A stretch of 64,000 nt of DNA, from positions 124,001 through 188,000 of the forward strand of contig NZ_FOWZ01000001.1 in NCBI RefSeq assembly GCF_900115585.1, written 5' to 3'. Positions within the stretch are counted from its first letter, which is position 1. Each line of letters begins with the position of its first letter. This DNA comes from Qipengyuania nanhaisediminis. GTDB lineage: Bacteria; Pseudomonadota; Alphaproteobacteria; Sphingomonadales; Sphingomonadaceae. Shown piece after piece: positions 43,355 to 53,254 of this stretch. The position numbers and the translations under genes are program-made. A model generated the notes under the pieces. It did no database searches, was not told the DNA's origin, and was given only the letters and a program-made list of their open reading frames with translations.

Positions 43355-44347
43355 ATGGCTTTCAATCTCCGCAATCTCAGCTTTTCCCGGCAGGTGCTGC
43401 CCGCCATTGCCGGGCTGGCGCTGCTGCTCGCCATTGTCTTCATCGTCTCGGGCCTCCCCGACCGCGAATTGTCCGAGCCGGAAAACGAGCCGCCGCGCGC
43501 ACCCGAACAGCTGGCCGATGCGCCGCGCGTCGCCGGATCGGGCGTGGTCGAACCGTCGAGCGAGGTGGTGCAGATCGGCTCGGCCCTGTCGGGCCTCGTC
43601 ACCGGCCTCTTCGTCCAGCCCGGTGACCGCGTGAGCGAAGGCCAGACGCTGTTCACGGTGGACGACCGCGCCGCCCGCTCTGCCCTGCGCGAAGCGGAAG
43701 CCGCCATCGGCGAAGCGCGCGCCGCGATTGCCGAGGCAGAGACCGCGCGCGCCACGGCCTCGCAGCAACTGGCGCTCTATCGCAATGTCGATGATCCCGC
43801 CGCCGTCAGCCGTTCCGAAGTCATCCGGGCCGAAGGCGAAGCTAGCGCGGCTGCCCAGCGCCTGACGCTTGCCCGTGCCCGCTTGCAGGCCGCCCAGGCG
43901 CGTGCCGCCAGCGCGCGGACCGAAATCGGCCGCCTGACCGTGCGCGCGCCCATTGCAGGCGAGATCCTGGCGGTGAATATCCGCAAGGGCGAATATGTCA
44001 GCACCATGGGCGGCGGCGGATCGCAGCCATTCATCGAGATGGGCCAGACGCAGCCGCTCTACGTGCGGATCGATATCGACGAGGAGCAGGCGCCCCGCCT
44101 CGACATGGGTGCAGTGGCGACTGTTAGCCCGCGTGGCGCCTCCGACCAGCAGGTAGAAGCGACCTTCGTGCGCGCCGAACCGCTGGTGGTGCCCAAGCGC
44201 TCGCTGACCAATTCCGCGGCCGAGCGCGTCGACGTTAGGGTGCTGCAAGTGCTCTACGAGTTGCCCGAAGCAGCATCAACGAGCGAAACTCTGTTCCGCG
44301 TGGGCCAGCAGGTCGATGCCTATATCCCGGCCAAGGGCGACGAATGA
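43355..44347 (+). CDS. HlyD-type membrane fusion (periplasmic adaptor) protein
   Basis: A 330-residue adaptor: short cytosolic start, one span (about 15-33), a β-barrel/lipoyl segment beginning VAGSGVVEPSSEVVQIGS, a long coiled-coil hairpin rich in Ala/Glu/Arg (about 100-190) and the returning lipoyl half RAPIAGEILAVNIRKGEYV. It links the inner-membrane ABC part to the outer-membrane factor. Starts 1 nt after the ATPase stop and overlaps the next gene by ATGA. Confidence 0.92.
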   Translation: MAFNLRNLSFSRQVLPAIAGLALLLAIVFIVSGLPDRELSEPENEPPRAPEQLADAPRVAGSGVVEPSSEVVQIGSALSGLVTGLFVQPGDRVSEGQTLFTVDDRAARSALREAEAAIGEARAAIAEAETARATASQQLALYRNVDDPAAVSRSEVIRAEGEASAAAQRLTLARARLQAAQARAASARTEIGRLTVRAPIAGEILAVNIRKGEYVSTMGGGGSQPFIEMGQTQPLYVRIDIDEEQAPRLDMGAVATVSPRGASDQQVEATFVRAEPLVVPKRSLTNSAAERVDVRVLQVLYELPEAASTSETLFRVGQQVDAYIPAKGDE

Positions 44348-45771
44348 TGCGCCTGCTACTCGCCTCCACCTGCGTGCTGGCGTTGGCCGGGTGCGTTGCC
44401 GGGCCGCCGCCCGAAATCGCCACGCCCACACCGGTCCTGCCGGCGGAATATTTGTTCGCTCCCGACGCGGCCTCGGCGACCGACCTCGCCGACCTGCTTC
44501 CGACCGACGATCCTGCCTATGACACCCTCGCGGCGCAGGCTCTCGCCAGTTCGCCCACGCTGGGGGAGGCTTTGGCGCGGATCGACCAGGCGCGTGCAGG
44601 CGCAGACCTGCGCGGCGCAAACCGCCTGCCCTCTGTGGGCGCAAATGCAACGGTCGAGGGGCGCCGCAGCAACCCGGCGCAATTCGGCGGCGACCTGCCG
44701 TCCGCCATCGCGTTCGATACCGAACAACTATCCTATGCGGCCAATGTCACCGCACGCTGGGACCCGGACATCTTCGGACGCCTGCGCGCGCAGGAACGCG
44801 CAGCGCTCGCCCGGATCGATGCGGCATCGTCCAGCGCCCGCGGTGTACGCAACGCCCTGCTCGCCGAGATCGCTGCCAGCGTGATCGACTGGCGCACGCT
44901 CGACGCAAGGGCCAGCGCCATCAAGGACGACCTAGCTGCAGCCGAAGAACTCGCGCGCCTTTCCAGGGTCCGCGAAGATGCGGGCATCGCGCCCGGCTTC
45001 GACCGCGTGAGAGCGGAGAGTGCCGCCGACGCTTCGCGCAGCCGCCTCGCCGCGCTGGAGAGCGAGCGCGCCCGCCTGATCGGCCGCCTCGTCACCCTGA
45101 CAGCGCAGGGCGGCGCTCAGGTGCGCTCGGCCCTCGCCATAGCACCTCGTGAAAGCGGCCTGCCAGCTGCCCCCGCTACCTTGCCGAGCGCCCTGCTTGC
45201 CAACCGTCCCGACGTCCTTGCCGCCGCAGCGACCCTCGCCGCGCAAGATGCGGAACTGGCCGCGGCAGCCCGCCGCCGCTTCCCGGTGTTCGACCTGTCA
45301 GCCGCCATCGGCCTGCTGGCCTTCAGCCCGGGCGACCTGTTCGACAGCGATTCCATTATCGGTAGCCTCGCCGCATCCGTCGCCGCGCCGCTGCTCGATT
45401 TCGGGCGAATCGAGGCCGAGATCGACGGTGCTGCTGCCGAAAAGCGCGCCGCATTCGAAGCCTATCGCCAGGCCGTCTATACCGCGCTTGGCGATGCGGA
45501 AGGGGCCTATGGCCTCGTTGCCGCCGCCGACCGCGAAGCCGCCGCTGCCGCGCAGGAAGCGGCGAGCCTGCAACGCGCCGCCTCGCTCGCCGAGGTGCGG
45601 CAACGCGCTGGCCTCGCCGATTTCCTAACCGTTCTCGAAGCGCGCCGTGCAGCGGATGCCAGCGGCGAGCGCGCGGCTGCGGCCCTTGGGCGGGCGGAGC
45701 GCGCACGTGTCATTCTGTGGCAGGCGCTGGGCGGCGATACTCAGCCGATCACGCGGTCCACCAACCAATAG
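44344..45771 (+). CDS. TolC/NodT-family outer membrane efflux lipoprotein
   Basis: A 475-residue outer-membrane channel. Lipobox LAGC places lipid on Cys17, a feature of the NodT/OprM group. Duplicated helical halves are visible, each with ADLRGANRLPSVGANATVEG-like and ELAAAARRRFPVFDLSAAIG sections. Last gene of the TetR-linked exporter. The end overlaps the HupE gene on the opposite strand by 31 nt. Confidence 0.93.
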   Translation: MMRLLLASTCVLALAGCVAGPPPEIATPTPVLPAEYLFAPDAASATDLADLLPTDDPAYDTLAAQALASSPTLGEALARIDQARAGADLRGANRLPSVGANATVEGRRSNPAQFGGDLPSAIAFDTEQLSYAANVTARWDPDIFGRLRAQERAALARIDAASSSARGVRNALLAEIAASVIDWRTLDARASAIKDDLAAAEELARLSRVREDAGIAPGFDRVRAESAADASRSRLAALESERARLIGRLVTLTAQGGAQVRSALAIAPRESGLPAAPATLPSALLANRPDVLAAAATLAAQDAELAAAARRRFPVFDLSAAIGLLAFSPGDLFDSDSIIGSLAASVAAPLLDFGRIEAEIDGAAAEKRAAFEAYRQAVYTALGDAEGAYGLVAAADREAAAAAQEAASLQRAASLAEVRQRAGLADFLTVLEARRAADASGERAAAALGRAERARVILWQALGGDTQPITRSTNQ

Positions 45772-46712
45772 GCTCCGGTAATGCCGATGGCGTAGGAGGC
45801 GATACGCAAGGCGGGCGCTTCGGCCCCCGCCCGCACGCGCCGGATCACTGACAAGGCAGCTAGGACGGCGGCAATCACCAGCAGTTGCCCCGCCTCCACA
45901 CCGAGATTGAAGCTGACGAGCGCTGCCGGCACCTCGCCTTCCGGCAAGCCTATCTCGCGCAAGGCCCCTGCAAAGCCGAAGCCGTGGAGAAGGCCGAAGG
46001 CGAAGGCGACCAGACACGGCAAGCGGCGCGTGATCGTATCCTTCGTGCCGCGCGCGATTTCGACCGCGAGAAACACGATCGAGAGCGCGATCAGCGCCTC
46101 GACAGGACGCTGCGGCAATCCGGTGACCCCCAGCGTCGTTGCCGCAAGCGTGATCGAATGCGCCACGGTGAAGGCCGTCGCCGCCTTGACGACCGGCCAG
46201 GTCCGCCCGACCAGCAGGACGAGCGCGATCACGAAGAGCAGATGGTCCCATCCCGCAAGGATATGCTCCACCCCGATCACGAAATAGCCGCGCCAGACCT
46301 GCATGCGCGATGGCCGCGCTTCGACCTCGGCGTAGGGTTCCTGCGCGGTCAGGCGGTAGACCTGGACTGGTCGATCCAGAGGGGCCACGCGCAGGATCGC
46401 ATCGCCCTGTCCGAAGAGAGCGGGCCAGCCGATGCGGCTCCCGGCAATATCGCCCTCGCAAGTGACTTGCGCGCGTCCGACCACCGCAAGCGCGGAATTG
46501 TCGAGCACCGGCTCGCCTGAAACTTCGCAGGTTTCCGGCAAGTCCGGGCGCGCAGTCCGATCGGCCTGCGGCGAGGCGAGCGGTTGCCTCCACCCGAGGT
46601 TCCAGCGCGCCTCGTCGACCTGCTCCAGCTGGATCGAGACGGGCCGCAATTCGTCCGCCAAGGCGGGGTTTGCGATGAGGAGGACGGCGAGCGCCAGCAG
46701 CCAGCGGATCAT
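45741..46712 (-). CDS. HupE/UreJ family metal permease-like protein
   Basis: A 323-residue membrane protein. Signal peptide 1-19 (NPALA), then about 120 residues outside the membrane, then six to seven spans carrying GVEHILAGWDHLLFV (about 147-161), AHSITL and GLLHGFGFAGAL, the conserved His/Asp-rich positions of the HupE/UreJ family, associated with nickel or other metal uptake. Ends the three-gene operon with parvulin and DUF3604, overlapping the parvulin stop by ATGA. Family role is known only in outline; substrate here unproven. Confidence 0.88.
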   Translation of the reverse strand: MIRWLLALAVLLIANPALADELRPVSIQLEQVDEARWNLGWRQPLASPQADRTARPDLPETCEVSGEPVLDNSALAVVGRAQVTCEGDIAGSRIGWPALFGQGDAILRVAPLDRPVQVYRLTAQEPYAEVEARPSRMQVWRGYFVIGVEHILAGWDHLLFVIALVLLVGRTWPVVKAATAFTVAHSITLAATTLGVTGLPQRPVEALIALSIVFLAVEIARGTKDTITRRLPCLVAFAFGLLHGFGFAGALREIGLPEGEVPAALVSFNLGVEAGQLLVIAAVLAALSVIRRVRAGAEAPALRIASYAIGITGAYWLVDRVIG

Positions 46713-47491
46713 TCGACCTCGATCCGGTAAGCTTCGCGCAGGAGCTCGAATGCCCTTGCGCGGCGAGCGGCAGCCGTCGAACTACGCCAGTCGGCCTCCA
46801 CCCTGTCGCGGATTTCCGACAGGGGCCGTTGCCGTCCCTCGACCCGCTCTTCGATTTCGACGAGATGGTAGCCGTAGCCTGACGTCACCTGCGCACCGGA
46901 GGTCTCCTGCAGCTCGGCGATCTGCGACGCGAATTGCGAGCCGAAGACCGCCTTGATGTCCGCATAACTCGCATCGGTCATGCGCTCCGGCAGCGAGATG
47001 GCGTCCCCGTCTGCATCTCCCGCTGCGTCGAGCGCTACGTGCAGCGCATCTTCGCTCCGGAAATATCTCTGCGAGAAGGTGAACCGCTCGCCTTGCGCGA
47101 ACCGGCCGGGATGGTCGCGCAGCCACGCCGCCAGCGTCTCCTCGCTCGGCCGGGCGGTTTCCACCTCGGCCCCTGCCAGATCGTCCATCTTGGTCGACAA
47201 GCGTCGCCGCACGACCGGATCGCCCGCATCGAGCCCAAGCCGCAGCGCCTCGCGGTAGAGCACCTCTTCGCGCACCCAGCTTTCAATCTGCGCATCCAGT
47301 TCCGCATCGGTGGGCGGGCGACCCATGGTGCGCTCAAACCCGAGGGCGAGGTTTGCCTGCCCCTCTTTCGTGAGCGCAATGGTCCGTTCGGCCGGATCGA
47401 CCGGCTCGCCCGCAAACGACAGCGCGGCCCAGATAGCAGCCCCCGCCACCAGGAAATGCGCGAGCGGATCGCGCAGCAGGCGGCGCATCAT
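46709..47491 (-). CDS. Membrane-anchored parvulin-type peptidyl-prolyl isomerase
   Basis: A 260-residue PpiC/SurA-like protein with one N-terminal membrane span (about 10-27) and a periplasmic body. The region TFSQRYFRSEDAL to YGYHLVEIEERVEGRQRPLSEIRDRV matches the distal half of parvulin domains. The N-terminal helix domain (DAELDAQIESWVREEVLYREALRLGL) is typical of SurA/PrsA-like chaperones. Overlaps its neighbours by four bases on both sides. Confidence 0.86.
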   Translation of the reverse strand: MMRRLLRDPLAHFLVAGAAIWAALSFAGEPVDPAERTIALTKEGQANLALGFERTMGRPPTDAELDAQIESWVREEVLYREALRLGLDAGDPVVRRRLSTKMDDLAGAEVETARPSEETLAAWLRDHPGRFAQGERFTFSQRYFRSEDALHVALDAAGDADGDAISLPERMTDASYADIKAVFGSQFASQIAELQETSGAQVTSGYGYHLVEIEERVEGRQRPLSEIRDRVEADWRSSTAAARRARAFELLREAYRIEVE

Positions 47492-49416
47492 CGCATGATC
47501 GGCGGCGCATCGCCCGGGGTGCCGCGGGGACGCAGCCAGACGGGCGAGGAATAAGCGCGCTGCTGGATGACGTTGGCCTCAACAACCTCCTTGGGCAGCG
47601 TCAGGCCGAAGCGCTTCGCATCGTAAAGGACCCAGCTCGGCGTCGGGATTTCGAGCACGCGCACATAGTAGAAGGCGCGCTGGCCCCGGCGATATTCGGG
47701 ATCGGTCCAGGTGGCGCGCAATTCAGCCGCGCCGATCGAATTCTCATAGGTCGCCTCGGACCGGTTGACCGTATCGCCCACCGGCGGCACCGGCGAATTG
47801 GAGGCGGCATCCATGGGACGCGCGCTCCACGCGACGTCGAACACCTTTTCCTGCTCCGCGCCGTTCGCATCGACCCAGCCCTTGACGATCTGCACCCGGT
47901 CCAGATTGGCCCCGTCGGGGTCTTTCAGCGCGCTGACGAGGAAGGTCGGTGCCCTGCCGTCATCCACCAGGTCGCCGCCCATCGGTACGCCGCGCGTATA
48001 ACCTGCGCGCACCCAGTCGCCTTCCCAGTCGCTTTCGCCGAAATCAAATCCTGCGAAGAGGCGCACCACCATGCGCGGCCCGGTCGTCGCATAGACCTCG
48101 CGCCGCATGAAGGCATCGAAGATCTCCGCGCGCGTGTTGCCGCGCGCCCAGGCTGCCGCATAGCCGCTGGCGAGATAGTGCCAGCCGAAACGGCCCTGCC
48201 TTGTGCCAAGGTTCTGCGCTGCCATTGCGCGGTCGGCGCGCGGTTCGTTGCCGGTATGCTTGCCGAAGAACTGGTCGTCGTCCGCCGTGGCCAGCGCGGT
48301 GTGGCTGTCGGTCGATCCGATCAGGCCGAAGGCATAGGGATTCTCGCCCATCTGCTGCTCCAGCGTCAGGCCGCGCAAGAGGGCCGAGCGGATATAGCTT
48401 CCCGCGAACATGTCCGGCGTGCTGCGCGCGGTAAGCGGCAGATTGCCCAAGTCCCATCCGGCCACGCCGAAGCTGGCGAATTCGTCGTTCGGGGACAGGA
48501 AGGGGTGCGTCTCGCTGTCGCCCTTGATTTGCGTTGCCTCGACCACGGGTTCGTGCCGGGCGCGGCGGCGGGCATAGTCTGCGTCCATCGGCCCGCCGTC
48601 GGGGCCCGAGAATTCGAACATCATGCCGTTCGACAGGTTCGAATTGTGCGGGATGGCCAGCACCTTGCCGCCAGTGCTCTGTTCGTAGGAATCCATGTAA
48701 TCCCACAGGCCGGTGACATCGCCGTCCAGTCCCGGATAGGGCAGGACCTGCGCGGTCCGCGCGCTGCCGTCGCGAAACATGACGACGCGGTGGAGGTTGT
48801 TTCCGCCCGGCATCAGCGTCCATTCGAAGCCTGCGAAGGCGGTGAAGGTGCCCGGCTCGTTATAGCGGTCGAGCAGGCCCAGGTGCCGGTCCCACAATTC
48901 GCGCGTAGCCTTGGCCTGGCGCTCGGGATCGCGCAGCGCCTCGGGTATCTCGTCATTTGCAGCTGCGGTAATGAGTTCCGCCACGGCCCGCGTCGACTGG
49001 TCGGGGCTTTCGTGCATCATGTCGCGCCAGCGGCGCAGCGTGGGATCGCGCACCATCATGCGCGGCGCATCATAGAGCCTGCGGGTCGCCCCCATCGCAT
49101 CGGAGTGATCGGCAATGACGAGAAAATCGAGCGGCCGGTCGAGCTGTGCGCTCATGCCGGTGGTCGCGGTGACCTCTTCCCCGCGCGCGAACTTCAGTGC
49201 GTCTTCCGGGCCGAGCCGCACGCCGAAGCCGAACGCATCGACCGAAACGTCGGTATGGAGGTGGGTATCGCCCCAATAGGGGCGGTCGGGAAATTCGGCC
49301 AGTTCGATGGTATCTGTGCCGTCACCGCGTTGCTCTTCGGTAACGCCGCCCCCGCCGAACAGGTCGCAGCCTGCCAGCACCAGAGCGCTCGCGATTACGC
49401 CGATACGAAAGTCCAT
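47488..49416 (-). CDS. DUF3604 lipoprotein, PHP-like metal hydrolase fold
   Basis: A 642-residue protein with lipobox LAGC (Cys17), so probably in the periplasm or at the outer membrane. Metal-binding motifs typical of PHP-type phosphoesterase folds: YWGDTHLHTDVSVDAF (about 47-62), DFLVIADHSD (about 95-104), IPHNSN (about 256) and GSTDSHTAL (about 371). The enzyme activity of DUF3604 is not established to my knowledge. First gene of the operon with the parvulin and HupE/UreJ proteins. Confidence 0.9.
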   Translation of the reverse strand: MDFRIGVIASALVLAGCDLFGGGGVTEEQRGDGTDTIELAEFPDRPYWGDTHLHTDVSVDAFGFGVRLGPEDALKFARGEEVTATTGMSAQLDRPLDFLVIADHSDAMGATRRLYDAPRMMVRDPTLRRWRDMMHESPDQSTRAVAELITAAANDEIPEALRDPERQAKATRELWDRHLGLLDRYNEPGTFTAFAGFEWTLMPGGNNLHRVVMFRDGSARTAQVLPYPGLDGDVTGLWDYMDSYEQSTGGKVLAIPHNSNLSNGMMFEFSGPDGGPMDADYARRRARHEPVVEATQIKGDSETHPFLSPNDEFASFGVAGWDLGNLPLTARSTPDMFAGSYIRSALLRGLTLEQQMGENPYAFGLIGSTDSHTALATADDDQFFGKHTGNEPRADRAMAAQNLGTRQGRFGWHYLASGYAAAWARGNTRAEIFDAFMRREVYATTGPRMVVRLFAGFDFGESDWEGDWVRAGYTRGVPMGGDLVDDGRAPTFLVSALKDPDGANLDRVQIVKGWVDANGAEQEKVFDVAWSARPMDAASNSPVPPVGDTVNRSEATYENSIGAAELRATWTDPEYRRGQRAFYYVRVLEIPTPSWVLYDAKRFGLTLPKEVVEANVIQQRAYSSPVWLRPRGTPGDAPPIMR

Positions 49417-49466
49417 GCCTCATCCCCTCATCCGTTGGGGAATGTGCAAGAGCAATCGCGTTCAGG

Positions 49467-50135
49467 TCAAGCAGCTATGCGATAGGCAGCGGGTTCGACG
49501 ATGGCCATGCCGCCGCCCGAACCCTCTTCGTCCGACGTATAATAATAATATGTGCCGCCGCCGATCGCCGCGATGGCGAGCGCAAGGGCTGCGAGCATGA
49601 TGACCCCGTCGCGGACCGTCAGCGCCAGGCCGATGGCGGCGATCGCCAGCATGGGCGCGCTGCTGGCGAACGGCAGGACTTCGAGCGGAGGGACGGTTGC
49701 GCAGAGCAGCAGGATGACCACCGCCGCGATCTTGATCCACATACCTTCGGTAAGGCCCTCGAGGCGTCCGTGACTGTGTTCGTCCAGCCAGTGGGCGATC
49801 CCGCGAAGCTTGGCGATGCCCTTGTGCAGCTTCTTGCTCTCGACTGCGCGTTGCTGGAGCCATTGCGGCATCCAGATATGCTCCTTGCCGAACAGGAGTT
49901 GCACCGCGATCAGCGCGATGACCGCGGCAAGGAAGCTCGGCACGCCGGGGATGCCGCCGACCGGCGTGATTTCCAGCAGGGCGGGAATCATGATGAAGGG
50001 GCCAAAGCTGCGCCCGCCGAAATCGTCGAGGACGTCGCCTACGCAAACCTTGTCGTTCTTGGTAGTCAGGTCGTCGAGTTCGCCCAGGACGCTCTCGACG
50101 CCATCGGGTTCGGACTGGGATTTTTCTTCGGCCAT
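49467..50135 (-). CDS. exoD: ExoD family exopolysaccharide-related membrane protein
   Basis: A 222-residue inner-membrane protein of the ExoD family, with the signature FGGRSFGPFIMIPALLEITPVGGIPGVP (about 39-66) and four hydrophobic segments. ExoD was linked to exopolysaccharide and alkali tolerance in rhizobia; the biochemical role is unknown. The C-terminus is Gly/Ser-rich then hydrophobic. Single gene, facing nothing obvious. Confidence 0.88.
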   Translation of the reverse strand: MAEEKSQSEPDGVESVLGELDDLTTKNDKVCVGDVLDDFGGRSFGPFIMIPALLEITPVGGIPGVPSFLAAVIALIAVQLLFGKEHIWMPQWLQQRAVESKKLHKGIAKLRGIAHWLDEHSHGRLEGLTEGMWIKIAAVVILLLCATVPPLEVLPFASSAPMLAIAAIGLALTVRDGVIMLAALALAIAAIGGGTYYYYTSDEEGSGGGMAIVEPAAYRIAA

Positions 50136-50190
50136 TGCGCTCCCCTTCGCCCTTCAACGCGCGAAGGGCGAAAAGGGGTGCAAGCGACCG

Positions 50191-50640
50191 TCAGCCCTTC
50201 TTTTTCAGGAGGGCCGAGCGTTCGCAGCGGCAGACCACTTCGCCGCGTTGGTTTACCGCTTCGTGCAGGAAGGTGACGATGCCGGTGTCGGGCCGCGACT
50301 TGCTTTCGCGCAGGGCGATGACCTCGCTGGTGGCGTGCAGCGTGTCGCCGATAAACACCGGCTTGGGCATCACCAGCTTGTCATAGCCTAGGTTCGCCAC
50401 CAGCGTGCCGAGCGTGGTGTCGCCCACACTCAGGCCCACCATCAGCGAGAAGGTGTAAGTCCCGTTGACGAGGATTTGCCCGAACTCGCTCTCCTTCGCC
50501 GCTTCCACGTCGAGGTGGAGCGGCTGCGGATTGTGGGTCATCACGGTGAAGAAGAGGTTGTCCGCTTCTGTCACCGTGCGCCGGATTTCATGGGTCAGCT
50601 TGTCGCCGACCTGCCATTCGTCGAAGTGCCGGCCCGCCAT
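50191..50640 (-). CDS. MaoC-like dehydratase
   Basis: A 149-residue hot-dog fold protein with the hydratase 2 pattern: [20 protein letters not shown] (Asp/His pair; about 26-44) and [19 protein letters not shown]. Acts on enoyl-CoA type substrates. Its ATG and the aldehyde dehydrogenase stop overlap by one base (TGATG), so it is translated after that gene. Confidence 0.9.
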   Translation of the reverse strand: MAGRHFDEWQVGDKLTHEIRRTVTEADNLFFTVMTHNPQPLHLDVEAAKESEFGQILVNGTYTFSLMVGLSVGDTTLGTLVANLGYDKLVMPKPVFIGDTLHATSEVIALRESKSRPDTGIVTFLHEAVNQRGEVVCRCERSALLKKKG

Positions 50641-52058
50641 CAGCTATGCCCCATGACGGCCTTGACCTCGAGGAAGTCGTGGAAGCCCCACTCGCCCCAT
50701 TCGCGGCCATTGCCCGATTTCTTGTAGCCCCCGAACGCCGCGTTCATGTCATAGCCGCCGTTGATGGCGACACGGCCTGCACGGATGCGCTTGGCGAGCT
50801 TTTTCGCGGTCTCGATATCCTCACCCATGATGTGGCTGGCGAGGCCGTATTCGGTGTCGTTCGAAATGCGGATCGCGTCTTCGTAATCGTCATAGCCGAT
50901 CATCGCGAGTACCGGACCAAAGATTTCCTCGCGCGCGATGGTCATGTCGTTGGTGACATCGGCGAAGACGGTCGGCTTGACGTAATGGCCGGTTTCGAGG
51001 CCTTCCGGCTTTCCGGGACCGCCCGCGACCAGCGTCGCGCCTTCCTCGATGCCTTTTTCGATCAGGCCCTGGATCTTGTCCCACTGCGCCTTGGAAACGA
51101 CCGGGCCGATGGTGGCGTTGCCCTTGGGATCTCCCGGGATAACGCCCTCGGCAGCTTCCTTCGCCGCGGCCTTGGCTTCTTCCATGCGCTTGTGCGGCAC
51201 GAGCATACGGCTAGGTGCCGTGCAGGTCTGGCCCGAATTGCCCATCATGGCGGTGGTGCCGCGCATGACCGACTGCGTGAAGGCGCTGTCGTCTAGGATG
51301 ATGTTGGGGCTCTTGCCGCCCAGTTCCTGTGCCACGCGCTTGACCGTATCGGCGGCGTTCTTGGCGATGAGGACGCCTGCGCGGGTCGAGCCGGTGAAGC
51401 TGACCATGTCGATGTCGGGATGGCCCGAGATCGCTTCGCCCACGCCGGGGCCATCGCCATTCACGAGGTTGAATACGCCGGCCGGAACGCCAGCGGCATC
51501 CATGATCTCCGCGAAGATATAGGCGTCGAACGGCGCGATCTCGCTGGGCTTGAGGATCATGGTGTTGCCGGTCGCCAGCGCGGGGAAGACCTTGCAGGCG
51601 ATCTGGTTCAGCGGCCAGTTCCACGGGGTGATCATGCCGACCACGCCGATCGGCTCCCAGATGTGGAGCGTCGGGCCGTCCTGGCGTTCGAATTCGAACT
51701 TCTCCAGCACTTCGATCGCGGTCTGGCAGTGACCTGCGAGCAGGCCGGTGTGCGGGCCGTTTGCGAGGCTCATCGGCGCGCCCATCTCGTCGGAGACCGC
51801 CAGCGCGAGATCGTCCTTGCGATTGGCAATTTCGGCCTGGATGGCGCGCAGCAGGGTGAGGCGCTCTTCCTTGCTCGTCTGGCTGAACGTCTCGAACGCA
51901 CGGCGCGCGGCCTTGACCGCCTTGTCGACGTCGGCGGCGCTGCCGAAGCTGATGTGGCCGATGGTTTCTTCGGTGGCAGGGTTCTCGACCGGTTGGGTAT
52001 TCTCGGTAACCGGATCGACCCACTGGCCGTCGATGTAGAACTTGGTGCAATCGCGCAT
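50640..52058 (-). CDS. NAD(P)-dependent aldehyde dehydrogenase
   Basis: A 472-residue ALDH. Visible: the PWNWPLNQ Rossmann entry (about 144), the FTGSTRAG loop, catalytic Glu in QELGGKSPN (about 246) and catalytic Cys in [10 protein letters not shown] (about 280). Several upstream starts exist; ATG 52058 ([13 protein letters not shown]) matches the family. Neighbours suggest an acyl- or isoprenoid-type aldehyde, but the substrate is open. Confidence 0.93.
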   Translation of the reverse strand: MRDCTKFYIDGQWVDPVTENTQPVENPATEETIGHISFGSAADVDKAVKAARRAFETFSQTSKEERLTLLRAIQAEIANRKDDLALAVSDEMGAPMSLANGPHTGLLAGHCQTAIEVLEKFEFERQDGPTLHIWEPIGVVGMITPWNWPLNQIACKVFPALATGNTMILKPSEIAPFDAYIFAEIMDAAGVPAGVFNLVNGDGPGVGEAISGHPDIDMVSFTGSTRAGVLIAKNAADTVKRVAQELGGKSPNIILDDSAFTQSVMRGTTAMMGNSGQTCTAPSRMLVPHKRMEEAKAAAKEAAEGVIPGDPKGNATIGPVVSKAQWDKIQGLIEKGIEEGATLVAGGPGKPEGLETGHYVKPTVFADVTNDMTIAREEIFGPVLAMIGYDDYEDAIRISNDTEYGLASHIMGEDIETAKKLAKRIRAGRVAINGGYDMNAAFGGYKKSGNGREWGEWGFHDFLEVKAVMGHS

Positions 52059-52086
52059 GGGAATTTCTCTCCTTATGCGCGGTCCA

Positions 52087-53175
52087 TTAGCTCCCTTGCG
52101 ACCAGCGCGCCACCACCTCTTCGCCGTCCTGTGCACTGTCGCGGATCGTGCCCGGCGTGCGGTCGAAGCGCGGAGCGGGCGCCGTGTGCGAGCGACCGCC
52201 ATGTTCGACGAAAGCACCACGCGCCTTCATGTGCGGATGGTCCTTCGCCTCGTCCAAGGGAACAACCGGCGCGAAACAGGCATCGGTGCCTTCGAGCAGT
52301 TTCACCCATTCCGCCTGCGGCTTCGTCTTGAACAGCGCGGCGAGCTTTTCGGTGTAATCGTCCCAGTTCGCCGGGTTCATCTGACCCTCGCGCAGTTCCT
52401 CAGGAGCATCCGCGCGCTGGAGCAGTTCGGCATAGAATTGCGGCTCGATCGCCCCGACGCTGACTTCCTTGCCGTCCGCACAAGTGTAGCAGCGATAGAA
52501 ATGCGCCGCCCCGCCGAGGAGGCCCGCGCCGCGTTCGGTCGTCCGCAAGGCGCTGTGCGGCTGTCCGTAGAAGAAGCTCATCAGGCTGGTCACGCCGTCG
52601 ACGATTGCCGCATCGACGACCTGTCCCTTGCCGCTGCGTTCGCGTTCGTAGAGCGCGGCGAGAATGCCCATTGCGCAATACATCGACCCGCCCCCGAAAT
52701 CGCCGACGAGGTTCTGCGGCGGGATCGGCAGTTCGCCCTTCGCCCCGATGGAATCGAGCGCGCCGGTGATGGCGATATAGTTGAGGTCGTGCCCGGCAGC
52801 CTGCGCCAGCGGACCGTCCTGCCCCCAGCCGGTCATACGCGCATAGACGAGACGCGGATTGGCTTCGAGCAGCACATCGGGTCCGAGGCCCAGCCGCTCC
52901 ATCACGCCGGGGCGAAAGCCTTCGACCAGAACGTCCGCATGCTTCAACGCCTCATGGACGAAAAGCTGGCCTTCCTCGCTCTTGAGGTCGACGGCGGCGC
53001 GGTGGCGGGCCCGTTCTACGACGGGGTTCATCGGCTGGTGACCCGGGCGCTCGATCCGCACGACTTCCGCGCCAAGATCCGCCAGCATCATGGCCACGTG
53101 CGGTCCCGGGCCGATCCCCTGGAACTCCACCACCTTCAATCCGGTCAGCGGTCCATGCGCGGCGTGTTCGGCCAT
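52087..53175 (-). CDS. CaiB/BaiF family, alpha-methylacyl-CoA racemase-like
   Basis: A 362-residue type III CoA-transferase-fold protein. His129 (AGHDLNYIAITGAL) and Asp159 (LVGDFGGGSMY) correspond to the catalytic His/Asp pair of alpha-methylacyl-CoA racemase from Mycobacterium, so racemisation of 2-methylacyl-CoA is the better guess than CoA transfer. 28 nt before the aldehyde dehydrogenase, likely one transcript with it and MaoC. Confidence 0.9.
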   Translation of the reverse strand: MAEHAAHGPLTGLKVVEFQGIGPGPHVAMMLADLGAEVVRIERPGHQPMNPVVERARHRAAVDLKSEEGQLFVHEALKHADVLVEGFRPGVMERLGLGPDVLLEANPRLVYARMTGWGQDGPLAQAAGHDLNYIAITGALDSIGAKGELPIPPQNLVGDFGGGSMYCAMGILAALYERERSGKGQVVDAAIVDGVTSLMSFFYGQPHSALRTTERGAGLLGGAAHFYRCYTCADGKEVSVGAIEPQFYAELLQRADAPEELREGQMNPANWDDYTEKLAALFKTKPQAEWVKLLEGTDACFAPVVPLDEAKDHPHMKARGAFVEHGGRSHTAPAPRFDRTPGTIRDSAQDGEEVVARWSQGS

Positions 53176-53254
53176 TCTTCTCTCTCCACAATCTCGATTT
53201 CTCTCTGACTTGGAGACAAGTCGAAACGGTTCGCAATTGCAACGCTTTTTCCGT

